A stretch of DNA of 52,593 nucleotides, taken from Streptomyces rochei (GTDB lineage Bacteria > Actinomycetota > Actinomycetes > Streptomycetales > Streptomycetaceae). The position numbers and the translations under genes were made by a program. The stretch lies in the NCBI GenBank assembly GCA_002155895.1, contig MUMD01000136.1, positions 1 to 52,593 on the forward strand, written 5' to 3'. Numbering within the stretch: position 1 is the first letter of the stretch; each line of letters starts with the position of its first letter. Of the stretch, positions 1-9,503 are shown piece after piece. The notes under the pieces were generated by a model, which made no database searches, was not told the DNA's origin, and saw only the letters and a list, made by a program, of their open reading frames with translations.

Positions 1-116
1 GCCGGAACCCGGGCGGGGAGCATCCCTCGAACGACGACGCGGCCGTGGGCGTGACGCGCCGTAGCGCGCCGGATTCTGTGCCGGGACGGGAGACCCCTCC
101 CCGCCCGGGTTCCGGC
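1..116. other. Long perfect inverted repeat (stem-loop) at the window start
   Basis: Bases 1-20 are the exact reverse complement of bases 97-116, giving a GC-rich 20-bp stem around a 76-nt loop. The left arm begins at the window edge, so the true stem may be longer. It lies about 105 bp upstream of the first carotenoid-operon gene. It could be a terminator for an unseen upstream gene, a structured leader, or the end of a small mobile repeat. There is no T-run after the right arm, and I could not match it to a riboswitch family. Confidence 0.6.
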
Positions 117-220
117 ATCGGGTCTGTCTCGGCCGGTCGCGGGTACTGGACGAGGCTCGGAGGCGGAGTGGACCCATCGGCTTTCGGCGGCCGCGGAAAC
201 GGCATCGACCGAGGAGACGT

Positions 221-1495
221 ATGAGCGACGAACACCGTGGGGCGACGACGGTGAGCGATGGACACCGCCGGGCACCGGACGTCATCGTGGTCGGTGCGGG
301 CCTGGCCGGGCTGGCATGCGCCCTGGATCTGTGCCGGGCCGGACGGCGGGTGGCCCTGCTGGAGGCGTCCGACGGCGTGGGCGGCCGGATGCGCACGGAC
401 CGGCGTGACGGATTTCTGCTGGATCGTGGATTCCAGGTGTTCAACACCTCGTATCCGCAGGTGAAGCGACGCCTGGATCTGCGAAGCCTGCGACTGCGGC
501 CGTTCACGGCGGGTTTCGTCGCCCACACGGCACACGGGCCCGTCCGCCTCACCGATCCGACCAGGGAGCCCGGCGCGGTGAGGACGCTGCTGCCGGGGCG
601 GGCCCTGTCGGCCCGCGACCTCGCCGCTCTGGCGGCGCTCACCGCACGGGACGCCGTGCTGCCCGCGTCCACCGTCCGACGGCGCCGCGACCGCTCCACC
701 TCGGCCGCCCTGTCCACAGCGGGCGTGTCGGACGACGCGATCGCCGACGTCCTGCGGCCGTTCCTGGCAGGAGTGTTCCTGGAGGACCGGCTGGAGACCT
801 CCGCGCGGTTCTTCCACCTGGTCTGGCGCAGCATGGTCCGCGGAACCCTGTGCCTGCCGGCGGACGGCGTCGGCGCCGTGCCCGCCCGACTCGCCGACGG
901 CCTGCCCGCCGGCGTCCTGCGCCTCGGTACGCCCGTCGCCGAGATCACGGACGCCGGGGTGCTGCTCGGAGAGGGGAGCGAGGTGCCGGCCCGGGCCGTC
1001 GTGGTGGCGACGGACGCGGCGACAGCGGCACGCCTGCTGCCCGACCTGACCGTCCCGGACACCCGCACCGTGACCACCTACTACCACGCCACCGACAGGC
1101 CACCGATGGCCGAGCCGACCCTGATGGTGGACAGCACCGGAGCGGTTCTCAACACCTGCGTCCTCAGCGAGGTCGCTCCCACCTACGCTCCCCCCGGCAC
1201 CGCACTGATCTCCACCTCCGTGCTGGGCACGGACCCGCCCGGCCGGGGCGGGGCAGTGCTCCGGCGTCTGGCCGAGCTGTACGGCACCGACACGAGCGAC
1301 TGGCATCAGGTCGCCGCCCGCACGGTCGAGGGAGCGTTGCCCGCGATGCTGCCGCCCTGGCCGCTCAGCCGCACCGCCCGCCACGGACCGGGCAGGTACG
1401 TGTGCGGGGACCACCGGGCGACCGGTTCGGTACAGGGCGCCCTGGCCTCAGGCGCGCGAGCCGCGCGAGAGGTGGCAGCCGACCTGGCCGGGTGA
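221..1495 (+). CDS. FAD-dependent amine-oxidase-family oxidoreductase, carotenoid operon
   Basis: This is a 424-residue flavoprotein. A Rossmann FAD motif (VVGAGLAGLACAL) lies near residues 24-36, followed by an acidic residue and a GGR motif (VGGRMR) typical of phytoene-desaturase and protoporphyrinogen-oxidase relatives. The C-terminus carries the second FAD-contacting motif (YVCGDHRATGSVQGALASG). The ATG start follows a GAGGAGACGT ribosome site. It opens the rightward run of genes that leads to crtY, crtT and crtU, so a redox step on a carotenoid or a light-related role is likely. Its position resembles the litQ oxidoreductase of light-inducible Streptomyces carotenoid loci, but I cannot confirm that assignment. 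The substrate is unknown. Confidence 0.85.
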   Translation: MSDEHRGATTVSDGHRRAPDVIVVGAGLAGLACALDLCRAGRRVALLEASDGVGGRMRTDRRDGFLLDRGFQVFNTSYPQVKRRLDLRSLRLRPFTAGFVAHTAHGPVRLTDPTREPGAVRTLLPGRALSARDLAALAALTARDAVLPASTVRRRRDRSTSAALSTAGVSDDAIADVLRPFLAGVFLEDRLETSARFFHLVWRSMVRGTLCLPADGVGAVPARLADGLPAGVLRLGTPVAEITDAGVLLGEGSEVPARAVVVATDAATAARLLPDLTVPDTRTVTTYYHATDRPPMAEPTLMVDSTGAVLNTCVLSEVAPTYAPPGTALISTSVLGTDPPGRGGAVLRRLAELYGTDTSDWHQVAARTVEGALPAMLPPWPLSRTARHGPGRYVCGDHRATGSVQGALASGARAAREVAADLAG

Positions 1496-1648
1496 GATGT
1501 GCCAGCCGACCTCGCCGTGAGAAGGGGGGGCCGCCTCGGGCCGAGGCGGTGACGCCGGAAGCGGGCGGCGAAGGGCGCATCCACACACCGCTCCGTTGCC
1601 GAAGCAGTGACGAGTGGACGAACTCGTCGTCCATGTCCGGGAGTGAGC

Positions 1649-2359
1649 GTGGAGCTGACCGAGGCCCGAATCCTGGTGGCCGGTGCCACCGGAGCGCTGG
1701 GTGGCGCGATCACCGCCCAACTGGCCGGCCGGGGTGCGCGGGTGGCCCTGGCCGGACGTGATCCGAGCCGCCTGGCCCGCGCCGCCCGAGCACATCCCGG
1801 CGTCCCGGCCATCCCGTTCGACGCCTACGTGCCCGAGTCGTGTGCGCGTGCCGTGCGCGACGCGTCGGCCGCCCTCGGTGGTCTGGACGCCGTCGTCGTC
1901 GCGTTCGGAGCCGTGGCCTTCGGCACGGCGGACGAGGTCGGTGACGAGGTGGCGGAGCATCTGACGGCGGTCAACCACCTGGCGCCCGCCGCGTTCTTCC
2001 GCGCCGCGCTCGGCGTCCTGCGGCCCGGTTCGGCCATCGCCGCCGTCACCGGCGCGGTGGCCGAGCGCCCGCAGCCCGCGATGGCCGACTACAGCGCCTC
2101 CAAAGCCGCGTTGAGAGCCTGGCTGGACGCCGTTCGCCGCGAGACGCGGCGCACTGGTGTCCGGGTCCTGGAGATCCGGCCGGGACATCTCGACACCGGC
2201 TTCGCCCACCGTCCGGTGGCGGGAACGGTCCCACCGCTGCCGCAGGGCGGCGACCCGCGTCACGTGGCCGCCGCCGTCGCGGACGCGCTGGAGACGGAGG
2301 CCGAGCTGGTGACCACGTCGCCGGACGGTACCCCCGTCGTCGAACGGCGGGCCCGGTGA
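1649..2359 (+). CDS. Short-chain dehydrogenase/reductase, carotenoid operon
   Basis: This is an SDR of about 236 residues. It has the N-terminal NAD(P) motif GATGALGG, an N-A-G-equivalent region replaced by VVAFGAVAFG, and the catalytic pair YSASK (Tyr-x-x-x-Lys). I chose the GTG at 1649 because GGGAG lies five bases upstream and the next residues lead straight into the Rossmann strand; an ATG at 1607 would add a basic, unstructured 14-residue tail. The stop overlaps the GTG start of crtY (GTGA), so the two genes are translationally coupled. This supports a role in carotenoid formation or modification, though the substrate cannot be read from sequence. Confidence 0.85.
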   Translation: MELTEARILVAGATGALGGAITAQLAGRGARVALAGRDPSRLARAARAHPGVPAIPFDAYVPESCARAVRDASAALGGLDAVVVAFGAVAFGTADEVGDEVAEHLTAVNHLAPAAFFRAALGVLRPGSAIAAVTGAVAERPQPAMADYSASKAALRAWLDAVRRETRRTGVRVLEIRPGHLDTGFAHRPVAGTVPPLPQGGDPRHVAAAVADALETEAELVTTSPDGTPVVERRAR

Positions 2360-3570
2360 CACCGCACTCCGCCGAGTTCACCGACGTGATCGTCGTCGGC
2401 GGCGGCGCGGCCGGCCTCGGCCTCGCCCACCGGCTTACGGAGACCGGCGACGCCACCGTCACCGTGATCGAGCCGCCGGACGGGCCGCAGCGCCCCCCTG
2501 AGCGGACCTGGTGCTACTGGGGAGAGGGCGTCGACGGCCTCGAGGAGGTCGTCGACGCCACTTGGTTTTTCCTGCGCCTGCACGGCGCCGACGGCCGGCC
2601 GGTCACCGTCGCCCCGGCCCCGTTCACCTACCGCATGGTCCGCTCGACCGACTACGAGCGGCTGGTCCACGGCCACCTGGCACGGTCGGAGGGCGGGCGT
2701 CTCCTGCGCGCGACGGCGGAAGCGGTGCGCGACGTGCCCGGCGGCGCGGAGGTCCGCTGCACGCTGCCAGGCGGCTGGTCCCTGACACTGCGCGCCCGGC
2801 GGGTCTTCGACTCACGGCCCCCGCGCTCGCTGCCGCCGGCCCGGACCCGGCTGCTCCAGCACTTCCGCGGCTGGTTCGTCCGCACCGACACCGCGCGGTT
2901 CGATCCGGCCGTCGCCGACTTGATGGACTTCCGGGTGCCCCAACCGGCAGACGGGCTCGCCTTCGGGTACGTCCTGCCGCTCACCGCTCACCGCGCTCTC
3001 GTGGAGTACACCGAGTTCTCCGCAGGCCGCCTGACCACCGAGGCGTACGAGTCGGCACTCGGCCGCTACTGCCGGGACACGCTCGGGCTCGGCGCGTTCA
3101 CCGTGGAGCGCACCGAGCAGGGGGCCATCCCCATGACCGACGCCCGCTTTCCGCGGCGGGCCGGTTCCGCCGTCTTCCGGGTCGGCACCGCGGGCGGCGC
3201 CACCCGTCCCGCCACCGGCTACACCTTCGCCGCGGTGCAGCGGCAGAGCAGGGCCGTCGCCGACTGGCTGCGCCGGCCGCACGGGAACGCCCCCGCGCCC
3301 CACGGACGACGGGCCCTGGCCATGGACGCGATCCTGCTGCGCGCCCTGGACACCGGGCGGATCGACGGCCCCTCCTTCTTCACCGATCTTTTCCGCCACG
3401 TCCCGGCCGAGCGTGTCCTGCGCTTCCTCGACGGCGCCACCTCACTCCGCGAGGAGTGGGGCATCGGCCTGCGCACTCCCGTCCTGCCGATGCTCCGCAC
3501 CGCGGTCGGACTGCCCTTCGTCCCCCGCCGCTCCGAGCACGCCACGAGAAACGGAGAAGACCACCGATGA
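2356..3570 (+). CDS. crtY: Lycopene beta-cyclase (CrtY-type)
   Basis: This 404-residue flavoprotein should close the ends of lycopene to give beta-carotene. The N-terminal dinucleotide motif VIVVGGGAAGLGLAH is followed by the conserved aromatic stretch RTWCYWG. A mid-protein block (YVLPLTAHRALVEYTEFS) and GGATRPATGYTFA near residue 278 match bacterial lycopene cyclases. No signal peptide or membrane helix is evident. The GTG start overlaps the stop of the SDR upstream, and the TGA stop overlaps the ATG of the methyltransferase downstream, so this is the centre of a tightly coupled operon. The order crtY, crtT, crtU matches the isorenieratene loci of Streptomyces griseus and S. coelicolor. Confidence 0.93.
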   Translation: MTPHSAEFTDVIVVGGGAAGLGLAHRLTETGDATVTVIEPPDGPQRPPERTWCYWGEGVDGLEEVVDATWFFLRLHGADGRPVTVAPAPFTYRMVRSTDYERLVHGHLARSEGGRLLRATAEAVRDVPGGAEVRCTLPGGWSLTLRARRVFDSRPPRSLPPARTRLLQHFRGWFVRTDTARFDPAVADLMDFRVPQPADGLAFGYVLPLTAHRALVEYTEFSAGRLTTEAYESALGRYCRDTLGLGAFTVERTEQGAIPMTDARFPRRAGSAVFRVGTAGGATRPATGYTFAAVQRQSRAVADWLRRPHGNAPAPHGRRALAMDAILLRALDTGRIDGPSFFTDLFRHVPAERVLRFLDGATSLREEWGIGLRTPVLPMLRTAVGLPFVPRRSEHATRNGEDHR

Positions 3571-4328
3571 ACCTGCTGCGCGACCACGACCTGGCCCGCG
3601 CCTTCGACCACGCCTCCCACACCTATGACCGGCTCACCTCCCTCAACCCCGGCTACCGCACCGGTCTTCGGCGCTCGGCCCGTCGCCTGCGCCTGCCCGA
3701 CGAAGGGGCCGGGCTGCACCTGCTCGACCTCGGCTGTGGTACCGGCGCCTCGACGCGCGCCCTGCTCGAAGCCGCCCCCCGGGCCCGGATCACCGCGGTC
3801 GACGCGTCGGCCGGCATGCTGCGCCGCGCCCTGGCCAAGCCGTGGCCCGCACGCGTGAGTTTCCTGCACCTGACCGCCGAGGAGGTCGCGTCGGTCGGCG
3901 AAGGCCCCTTCGACGCGGTCTTCGCCGCCTACCTGTTCCGCAACGTCACCGACCCGGACGCGGTCCTCGGCAGCGTCCGGACCCTGTTGCGGCCGGGCGG
4001 ACGGCTCACCGTCCACGAGTACAGCCTCAGCGGCTCGCGCGTGCACGAGGCGCTGTGGACGGCGGTGTGCCGCGGACTCGTCGTCCCGTTGGGCACGCTC
4101 ACCGGCGACCGCGCGCTCTACCGCCACCTCCGGCACAGCGTCGCCGCCTTCGACACCGCTTCCGCCTTCGCGGCCCGCCTGGACCGCGCAGGCTTCACCG
4201 GAGTGCGCGTCGCCCCCGTCGCCGGATGGCAGAAAGGCATCGTGCACACCTTCCTCGCCCGCAACGGCCCGTCCCCGGCAAGCGGGGCCACGACGACTCC
4301 GACCCCGGCAAGGGAGCACGCACAGTGA
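3567..4328 (+). CDS. crtT: SAM-dependent methyltransferase (CrtT-type)
   Basis: This is a class I methyltransferase of 253 residues. Motif I (LDLGCGTGAST) lies near residues 52-62, the acidic strand-2 end is AVDAS, and the later motif is LLRPGGRLTVHEYS. The ubiE-like region around FDAVFAAYLFRNV is well preserved. The ATG start overlaps the crtY stop (ATGA) and is preceded by GGAGAAGA. In known Streptomyces clusters crtT sits between crtY and crtU, as here. Its exact reaction is not settled; ring methyl transfer in aromatic carotenoids is usually ascribed to CrtU, so this enzyme may act on another carotenoid or quinone-like substrate. The C-terminal Thr/Pro-rich tail is probably disordered. 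Confidence 0.9.
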   Translation: MNLLRDHDLARAFDHASHTYDRLTSLNPGYRTGLRRSARRLRLPDEGAGLHLLDLGCGTGASTRALLEAAPRARITAVDASAGMLRRALAKPWPARVSFLHLTAEEVASVGEGPFDAVFAAYLFRNVTDPDAVLGSVRTLLRPGGRLTVHEYSLSGSRVHEALWTAVCRGLVVPLGTLTGDRALYRHLRHSVAAFDTASAFAARLDRAGFTGVRVAPVAGWQKGIVHTFLARNGPSPASGATTTPTPAREHAQ

Positions 4329-5911
4329 CCGCACGCCGTACCGCAGCCGCCCGACGCGGCCGCGACCGCAAGGCCGAAGTGCTGCTCCCTCCGCCCGGCC
4401 GGGACCGCTTCCCCCGCGGAGAGGAGCCGTCCGTCGCAGTGGTCGGCGGTGGGATCGCCGGCCTGGCCGCAGCCACCCTGCTCGCCGAACGCGGCGCCCG
4501 CGTGACCCTTCACGAGAAGGAGGCGTCGCTCGGCGGACGGCTCTGCGGATGGCACACCCGGCTTGCGGACGGCTCCCCGGTCACCATGACCCGCGGCTTC
4601 CACGCCTTCTTCCGCCAGTACTACAACCTCCGCGGCCTGCTGCGCCGCACCGACCCGTCCCTCGCGCGGCTCACGCCGCTGCCCGACTACCCCCTGCGGC
4701 ACAGCGGCGGCCTGACGGACAGCTTCGCACGCGTCCCGAGGACACCGCCTCTCAGCGCGCTCGGATTCGTCGCGCTCAGCCCCACCTTCGGCCTGCGGGA
4801 CCTGGCCGCCATGGACCCCCGGGCCGCCCTCCCGCTGCTCGACGTGCGCGTGCCCGAGGTCTACGAACGCTTCGACGAGGTCACCGCCACCGCCTTCCTG
4901 GAAGGCATCCGCTTCCCCGAGGCCGCGCACCACCTGGCGTTCGAGGTGTTCTCCCGCAGCTTCTTCGCCGATCCGCGCGAGCTGTCCGCAGCCGAACTGT
5001 TGCTGATGTTCCACATCTACTTCCTCGGGTCGGCCGAGGGCCTGCTCTTCGACGTACCGGGCGAGCCCTTTCCGCAGGCGCTCTGGGACCCTCTCGGCGA
5101 CTACCTCCAGCGCCTCGGTGCCGACATCCGCACCGGAACGCCGGTGCACGGCGTGCTTCCCGCCGGCGACGGCCGCGACGAAGGAGCGCACGTGCTCACC
5201 GACGCCGGCACCGGGCACCACGACGCCGTGGTGCTGGCCCTCGACCCCGGGCGACTTCGCCGGGTCGTCGGCGCTTCACCCGGCCTGGGCACCTCCGCCT
5301 GGCGCGAGAACGTCGCGGCCCTGCGCACCGCACCGCCCTTCCTCGTCTCCCGGCTCTGGCTCGACCGGCCGGTGCGCGGTGACCGGCCGGGATTCCTCGG
5401 AACCAGCGGCTACGGCGGACTGGACAACATCAGCGTCCTGGAACGGTACGAAGGCGAGGCCGCCCGCTGGGCCGCGCGGACCGGCGGATCGGTGGTGGAA
5501 CTGCACGCCTACGCAGTCGACCCCTCGGGGGCCTCCGCGGAACCGGAGAAGGTGCAGGGGATGCTCGTCGAGCGGCTCCACCGGGTGTACCCGGAGACCC
5601 GTAGGGCGCGTGTCGTCGACGCCCGGCACGAGTGGCGGTCGGACTGCCCGCTCTTCCCGGCCGGTTCCCACCGTCGGCGTCCCACCGTACGGACCCCGCA
5701 CTCCTGGCTGACGCTGGCCGGCGACGCCATCCGCTGCGACCTGCCCGTCGCCCTCATGGAACGGGCCGCCACCACCGGCTTCCTGGCGGCGAACGCGTTG
5801 CTCGCCGACCGGGGCGTGCGCGGCCAGGTCCTGTGGACCGTCCCCCGCGCGGGGCGGTCCCCCCTCCTGCGGGCGCTCGGAGCCGTCACGGGACGCCGCT
5901 CGTCTGCCTGA
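4325..5911 (+). CDS. crtU: Carotenoid desaturase/methylase forming aromatic rings (isorenieratene synthase)
   Basis: This 528-residue FAD protein should turn the beta-ionone rings of beta-carotene into aromatic phi rings by desaturation and methyl shift, giving isorenieratene. The dinucleotide motif VVGGGIAGLAAATLLAERG begins near residue 39 and is followed by GGRLCGW. The block MTRGFHAFFRQYYNLRGL is characteristic of the CrtU/squalene-desaturase-like branch. The C-terminal motif LAGDAIRCDLPVALMERAATTG contacts FAD. The N-terminal 35 residues are basic and not a clear signal peptide. The GTG start overlaps the crtT stop. The stop codon forms part of a hairpin shared with the converging operon. 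Confidence 0.92.
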   Translation: MTARRTAAARRGRDRKAEVLLPPPGRDRFPRGEEPSVAVVGGGIAGLAAATLLAERGARVTLHEKEASLGGRLCGWHTRLADGSPVTMTRGFHAFFRQYYNLRGLLRRTDPSLARLTPLPDYPLRHSGGLTDSFARVPRTPPLSALGFVALSPTFGLRDLAAMDPRAALPLLDVRVPEVYERFDEVTATAFLEGIRFPEAAHHLAFEVFSRSFFADPRELSAAELLLMFHIYFLGSAEGLLFDVPGEPFPQALWDPLGDYLQRLGADIRTGTPVHGVLPAGDGRDEGAHVLTDAGTGHHDAVVLALDPGRLRRVVGASPGLGTSAWRENVAALRTAPPFLVSRLWLDRPVRGDRPGFLGTSGYGGLDNISVLERYEGEAARWAARTGGSVVELHAYAVDPSGASAEPEKVQGMLVERLHRVYPETRRARVVDARHEWRSDCPLFPAGSHRRRPTVRTPHSWLTLAGDAIRCDLPVALMERAATTGFLAANALLADRGVRGQVLWTVPRAGRSPLLRALGAVTGRRSSA

Positions 5912-5936
5912 CCGACGCCCGGCAGGCGTACGGTCA
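5909..5936. terminator. Bidirectional hairpin terminator between converging carotenoid operons
   Basis: An inverted repeat runs from TGACCGACGCC (5909-5919) through a five-base loop to GGCGTACGGTCA (ending at 5936), with one bulged base. Its outer ends are the stop codons of crtU on the plus strand and of the Rieske gene on the minus strand. The two operons are separated by only 22 bp, so a hairpin here would end both transcripts. There is no strong T-run, which is common for terminators in high-GC actinobacteria. Confidence 0.6.
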
Positions 5937-6947
5937 GCCGGGGAACCGCCCGGTGCTGCGCAGCGCCCACCGGCGCTCGGCGTAGGCCAGGTCGTCCCGC
6001 CACAGGCGCCCGGCCGTACGGCGCATCAACGGGCGCAGCACGGGGGCGGCAGCCCGCGCGAGGGCGAAGCCGGGCCGGTCCGAAGCGGCGATCGTCGCCT
6101 CGACCACGGCGGTGCGCGGACGCGCGTGCCCCGCTCCTGTCAGCGGGGTCGCGTGTGTCTCCACCACGGATGTGGCCCCCTCCCCGTCGGTGATGTGCAT
6201 GACGACCGTGCGTGGCTCGGGCGCCGTGAACTCGGCGCGCACCGGGACCACCAGCCGCCCGGCCACCCGGAAGGAGACGTCGACGACGAAGGCGTCGTCG
6301 TCCTCGCTCCGCGGCTCGCGAACCACCGTCAGGTCGACGAACGAGTACGGGTGGAACCACGAGCCGTGCCACGGGTCGAGCCGGTTGGCCACCACGTCCT
6401 GCGGCTCGCACCGCCCCACCGCGGTGAACACCGCGTCCACCCCGCTGCCCGTCGTGGGCCGCACGGGCACCGTGGGCCGGGCGGTGGGCTCCTCGTCGCC
6501 CACCTCGTCCAGCCTGACCCAGACGAGTACGCCGTCGTCGTGCACGGGGAACGGTTCCCAGCCGGCGGTGGGGGAACCGTCCAGGGCAAGGCCGTGCCAG
6601 TGGCACACCAGCGTGCCGCACGCCGTCACCCGGCTCTGACGCAGGGGAGCGCCCAGGTGCGGGCAGACACCAGGGCCCGCGCGCAGCTCACCGGTCTCCG
6701 AACGCCACAGCACGACCTCCACGCCGGCCACCGTCCTGCCGTAGGGGCGGCCTTCGGCGCGCATCCGACGGGAGGCACCGACCACGAACCAGTTGCCGGA
6801 CGGGCGGGTCGAAGCCCGCTTGAGCGCCTCGGCGATCAGTGCCGGTCGCGCCTGGCGCCAGGTCGGTGTCTGCGCCGCCCAGTCCGGGCCGGGGCGCCTG
6901 AGCCGCAACGGCGGTGTCCAGCGCTTCTCGCCCATCCGCCCAGTCAT
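5934..6947 (-). CDS. Rieske oxygenase-like protein (DUF5914 type), carotenoid operon
   Basis: This is a 337-residue protein. A Rieske [2Fe-2S] site is complete: C95-x-H97, then C115-x2-H118. Downstream D191-x2-H194-x4-H199 (DPWHGSWFH) is the mononuclear iron pattern of Rieske terminal oxygenases, and [10 protein letters not shown] near residues 318-327 resembles the region holding the third iron ligand. So the sequence points to a working ring or chain hydroxylase rather than only an electron carrier. The ATG at 6947 is supported by the ATGA overlap with the crtB stop and an upstream AAGGGG. It is last in crtE-crtI-crtB-X, the slot called crtV in S. griseus. The predicted target is a carotenoid. 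No separate reductase gene is present nearby. Confidence 0.85.
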   Translation of the reverse strand: MTGRMGEKRWTPPLRLRRPGPDWAAQTPTWRQARPALIAEALKRASTRPSGNWFVVGASRRMRAEGRPYGRTVAGVEVVLWRSETGELRAGPGVCPHLGAPLRQSRVTACGTLVCHWHGLALDGSPTAGWEPFPVHDDGVLVWVRLDEVGDEEPTARPTVPVRPTTGSGVDAVFTAVGRCEPQDVVANRLDPWHGSWFHPYSFVDLTVVREPRSEDDDAFVVDVSFRVAGRLVVPVRAEFTAPEPRTVVMHITDGEGATSVVETHATPLTGAGHARPRTAVVEATIAASDRPGFALARAAAPVLRPLMRRTAGRLWRDDLAYAERRWALRSTGRFPG

Positions 6948-7939
6948 CCCACAGACCCCTTCCATTCCGCTGCCGGACCACCCGCCGTGGTCGCCCGACG
7001 CGGGGCGCGAGCCTGCCACCGGGCGCCTGCCGCGCGCAGCGCTCCGGCCGCGGCGGTGGCCGCACGACGTCGGCGGGACACAACCGCACGACGGTGCAGC
7101 ACGGTGTAGTCCTGCTCCGCGATCGCGTCGAGAATGCCGCCGTAAAGAGTGAACGCGGCGCGGATGCAGGGACGCACCCGCGGATCGAGCATGGCGATGC
7201 CCGGCTCCGCCGTCCGGTACACCTCCCGCGTCATCGCCTCCGTGGCGACCAGGGCCGCGCGGATCCGCGGATCTGTGCCCCCGGTGCGCCGGCTCCACTC
7301 CAGCAGCGGCCGGTCCACACCGTGGGCGGCGAGCAGGTCGCCGGGCAGGTAGACGCGGCCCCGGTCGAGGTCCTCGCCCACGTCCCGCAGGAAGTTGGTG
7401 AGCTGGAACGCCTCCCCGAGCGCCGCCGCGTGCGGTTCAGCCTCCTGCCGGGGCGTGACCGTGCCGAGAACCGGCAGCATCTGCAGCCCGATCACCGCGG
7501 CCGAACCGTGTACGTAGCCCCGCAGGTGGGCGTAGGTGGGATAGTCCGTGACGGTCAGATCGGCACGCATCGAGGACAGGAAGTCGGTGAAGAGAACCGG
7601 CTCGATGGCGTACCGGGCGGCGGTGTCGGCGACGGCCCGGACCACCGGTTCGGCGCCGCCACCGGAACGCAACCCGCTCGCCAGGTCGCTCTCCAGTCGG
7701 CGCAGATGCCGGTCGCGCTCCTCGGGCGTTCGGTGCCGATCGAGGTCGTCCACGATGTCGTCGGCCCAGCGGGCGAAGCCGTACAGGGCGTGCACGGCGG
7801 AGCGGCGTTCGAGCGGCAGCAGGCGGGTGGCCAGGAAGTAGGTCTTGCCGTGACGCGCGTTGAGCCGTCGGCAACGGGCGTAGGCGACGCGGAGCGCGGG
7901 ATCGGTGATTCCGGCCGCGTCGAGTTCACGACGGCTCAT
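6944..7939 (-). CDS. crtB: Phytoene synthase
   Basis: This 331-residue squalene/phytoene synthase family enzyme condenses two geranylgeranyl diphosphates head to head into phytoene. Both aspartate-rich magnesium sites are present: RWADDIVDD around residues 58-65 and [18 protein letters not shown] around 182-199. The ATG at 7939 gives the expected N-terminus ending in the [16 protein letters not shown] block. A longer reading from 8206 would only duplicate crtI codons in another frame and was rejected. The gene starts 14 bp inside the end of crtI and its stop overlaps the Rieske gene, so all four leftward crt genes are coupled. Confidence 0.95.
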   Translation of the reverse strand: MSRRELDAAGITDPALRVAYARCRRLNARHGKTYFLATRLLPLERRSAVHALYGFARWADDIVDDLDRHRTPEERDRHLRRLESDLASGLRSGGGAEPVVRAVADTAARYAIEPVLFTDFLSSMRADLTVTDYPTYAHLRGYVHGSAAVIGLQMLPVLGTVTPRQEAEPHAAALGEAFQLTNFLRDVGEDLDRGRVYLPGDLLAAHGVDRPLLEWSRRTGGTDPRIRAALVATEAMTREVYRTAEPGIAMLDPRVRPCIRAAFTLYGGILDAIAEQDYTVLHRRAVVSRRRRAATAAAGALRAAGARWQARAPRRATTAGGPAAEWKGSVG

Positions 7940-9503
7940 CGACACCTGCCGGGGCCGGGACGGGAGTGGGAGACGGGGCGTCCGCGGTCGGCGGCCGGCG
8001 CGCGCGTGCGGTCCGCGAGCCGATGCCGCCGGTGACGCGCGCGGCGGCGAGCTTGCCGCTGACGAGCACGGTCGGCACGCCGACGCCCGGAGTGGTCCCG
8101 CAGCCTGCCAGGACGACGTTCTCCACCTCCCGTACGAGGTTGCGCGGGCGGAAAGGTCCCGTCTGGGCGAAGGTGTGGGCCACCGAGAAAGGGCTGCCGG
8201 CCGCATGGCCCTGCGCGGCCCAGTCGAGCGGGGTGACCAGGAGTTCCTCTTCGACGCTGTCCGCGAAGCCGTCCAGGCCCCGGCGCTCCAGCTCGGCGAC
8301 CAGGCGGTCGCGGTAGCGCGGGCCGAGGTCCCGCCAGCCGGCGGCCGCGGGGCCGACGGTCGTGTTCGGACAGGGGGCGAGGACGTAGTGGAGGTGGCGT
8401 CCCGGCGGTGCCAGGGAGGGATCGTGCGTGGTGGGACGGGTGATCAGTAGGGACGGGTCGCTCATCAGGTCGCCCGTGCGGGTCAGCTCGTCGAAGGTGC
8501 GTTCCCAGGCGGCGCCGAAGGAGATGGTGTGGTGGGCGAGGTGCGGCCAGGTGCGGTCGGTGCCCGCGTGCAGGATCACTGCGGACGGTGAGTGGCGCAG
8601 TCGCACCGGCCGCCGGGGCTCCCGTTCCAACAGCCGGTAGGCGGCGGGCAGCTCACACGTGAGCACCACCGTGTCGCACGGGATGCGTTCTCCGGAGGCC
8701 AGGTGGACGGCCCGCACGCGGCCCGCCGAGCGCTCCAGGCCGCTCACCTCGGCATCCCAGCGCAGGTCGGCACCGGCGTCCGCCGCCGCGTCGGCCATGG
8801 CGCGGGGGAGTGCGTGCATGCCGCCCTTCGGAAACCAGACGCCGGCCACGGTGTCCATGTACGCGATCACCGCATACGCCGCGAGCGCGCGGGCCGGGGC
8901 GACCCCGGCGTACAACGCCTGGAAGGAGAAGACGCGGCGCAGACGGTCGTCGGCGAGGAAGCGGCCGATCCGGCCGTCCAGCCGGCCGAACCCGCCCAGC
9001 GCCGCCAGCCGGGCCAGGTCCGGGTGCAGCAGCTGGAAGGGTGAGTCGAAGTTCGTGTCGATGAAACGGCGCATCTGGGCCCGGTACAGACGCCCCAGCC
9101 AACGTCGCAGCTCCCGGTATCCAGCCGCCTCTGCCGGGCCGGCGAATCGGCGTACCTCCGCCTCCATCGCCTCCCCGTCGGTGTGCACGTCGAGCGAGGA
9201 ACCGTCCGCGAAGCACGCCCGGTAGGCCGGATGCAGAGCCGTCAATTGGACCCGGCGGCGCAGGCTGTCCCCGACGGCCGCGAACGCCTCGTCCGCCAGG
9301 TGCGGCATCGTCAGCACCGTGGGACCGGTGTCCAGCCGGTATCCACCCAGCCGGACGCGACCGGCCCGGCCGCCGGGGCCTGCGTCCCGCTCGACGAGGG
9401 TGACACGGCGGCCCGCACCCAGCAGGTGCAGCGCACACGCCAGTCCGGACAGTCCGGCACCCACCACGACGACATGGTCGGTTGGACCCGGAACCCTTCT
9501 CAC
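7926..9503 (-). CDS. crtI: Phytoene desaturase
   Basis: This 525-residue FAD enzyme desaturates phytoene stepwise to lycopene. The FAD motif [21 protein letters not shown] starts near residue 11, followed by GPGGRAG. The C-terminal CrtI signature reads [27 protein letters not shown]. The central [19 protein letters not shown] block is typical of bacterial CrtI. The GTG start at 9503 overlaps the crtE stop (GTGA) and has GGAGGAGG just upstream, which settles the start. A tail of about 25 Ala/Pro/Arg-rich residues follows the signature. Confidence 0.95.
   Translation of the reverse strand: MRRVPGPTDHVVVVGAGLSGLACALHLLGAGRRVTLVERDAGPGGRAGRVRLGGYRLDTGPTVLTMPHLADEAFAAVGDSLRRRVQLTALHPAYRACFADGSSLDVHTDGEAMEAEVRRFAGPAEAAGYRELRRWLGRLYRAQMRRFIDTNFDSPFQLLHPDLARLAALGGFGRLDGRIGRFLADDRLRRVFSFQALYAGVAPARALAAYAVIAYMDTVAGVWFPKGGMHALPRAMADAAADAGADLRWDAEVSGLERSAGRVRAVHLASGERIPCDTVVLTCELPAAYRLLEREPRRPVRLRHSPSAVILHAGTDRTWPHLAHHTISFGAAWERTFDELTRTGDLMSDPSLLITRPTTHDPSLAPPGRHLHYVLAPCPNTTVGPAAAGWRDLGPRYRDRLVAELERRGLDGFADSVEEELLVTPLDWAAQGHAAGSPFSVAHTFAQTGPFRPRNLVREVENVVLAGCGTTPGVGVPTVLVSGKLAAARVTGGIGSRTARARRPPTADAPSPTPVPAPAGVDEPS

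Noticed and set aside
61..116. Cobalamin-type riboswitch upstream of the first oxidoreductase
   Set aside because: A GGAGACC-like string occurs, but the conserved B12-box arrangement could not be found, so only the stem-loop is reported.
2511..3566. In-frame upstream extension of crtT through crtY
   Set aside because: The first 352 residues are a frame-shifted reading of crtY. The ATG at 3567 with a ribosome site gives the normal methyltransferase start.
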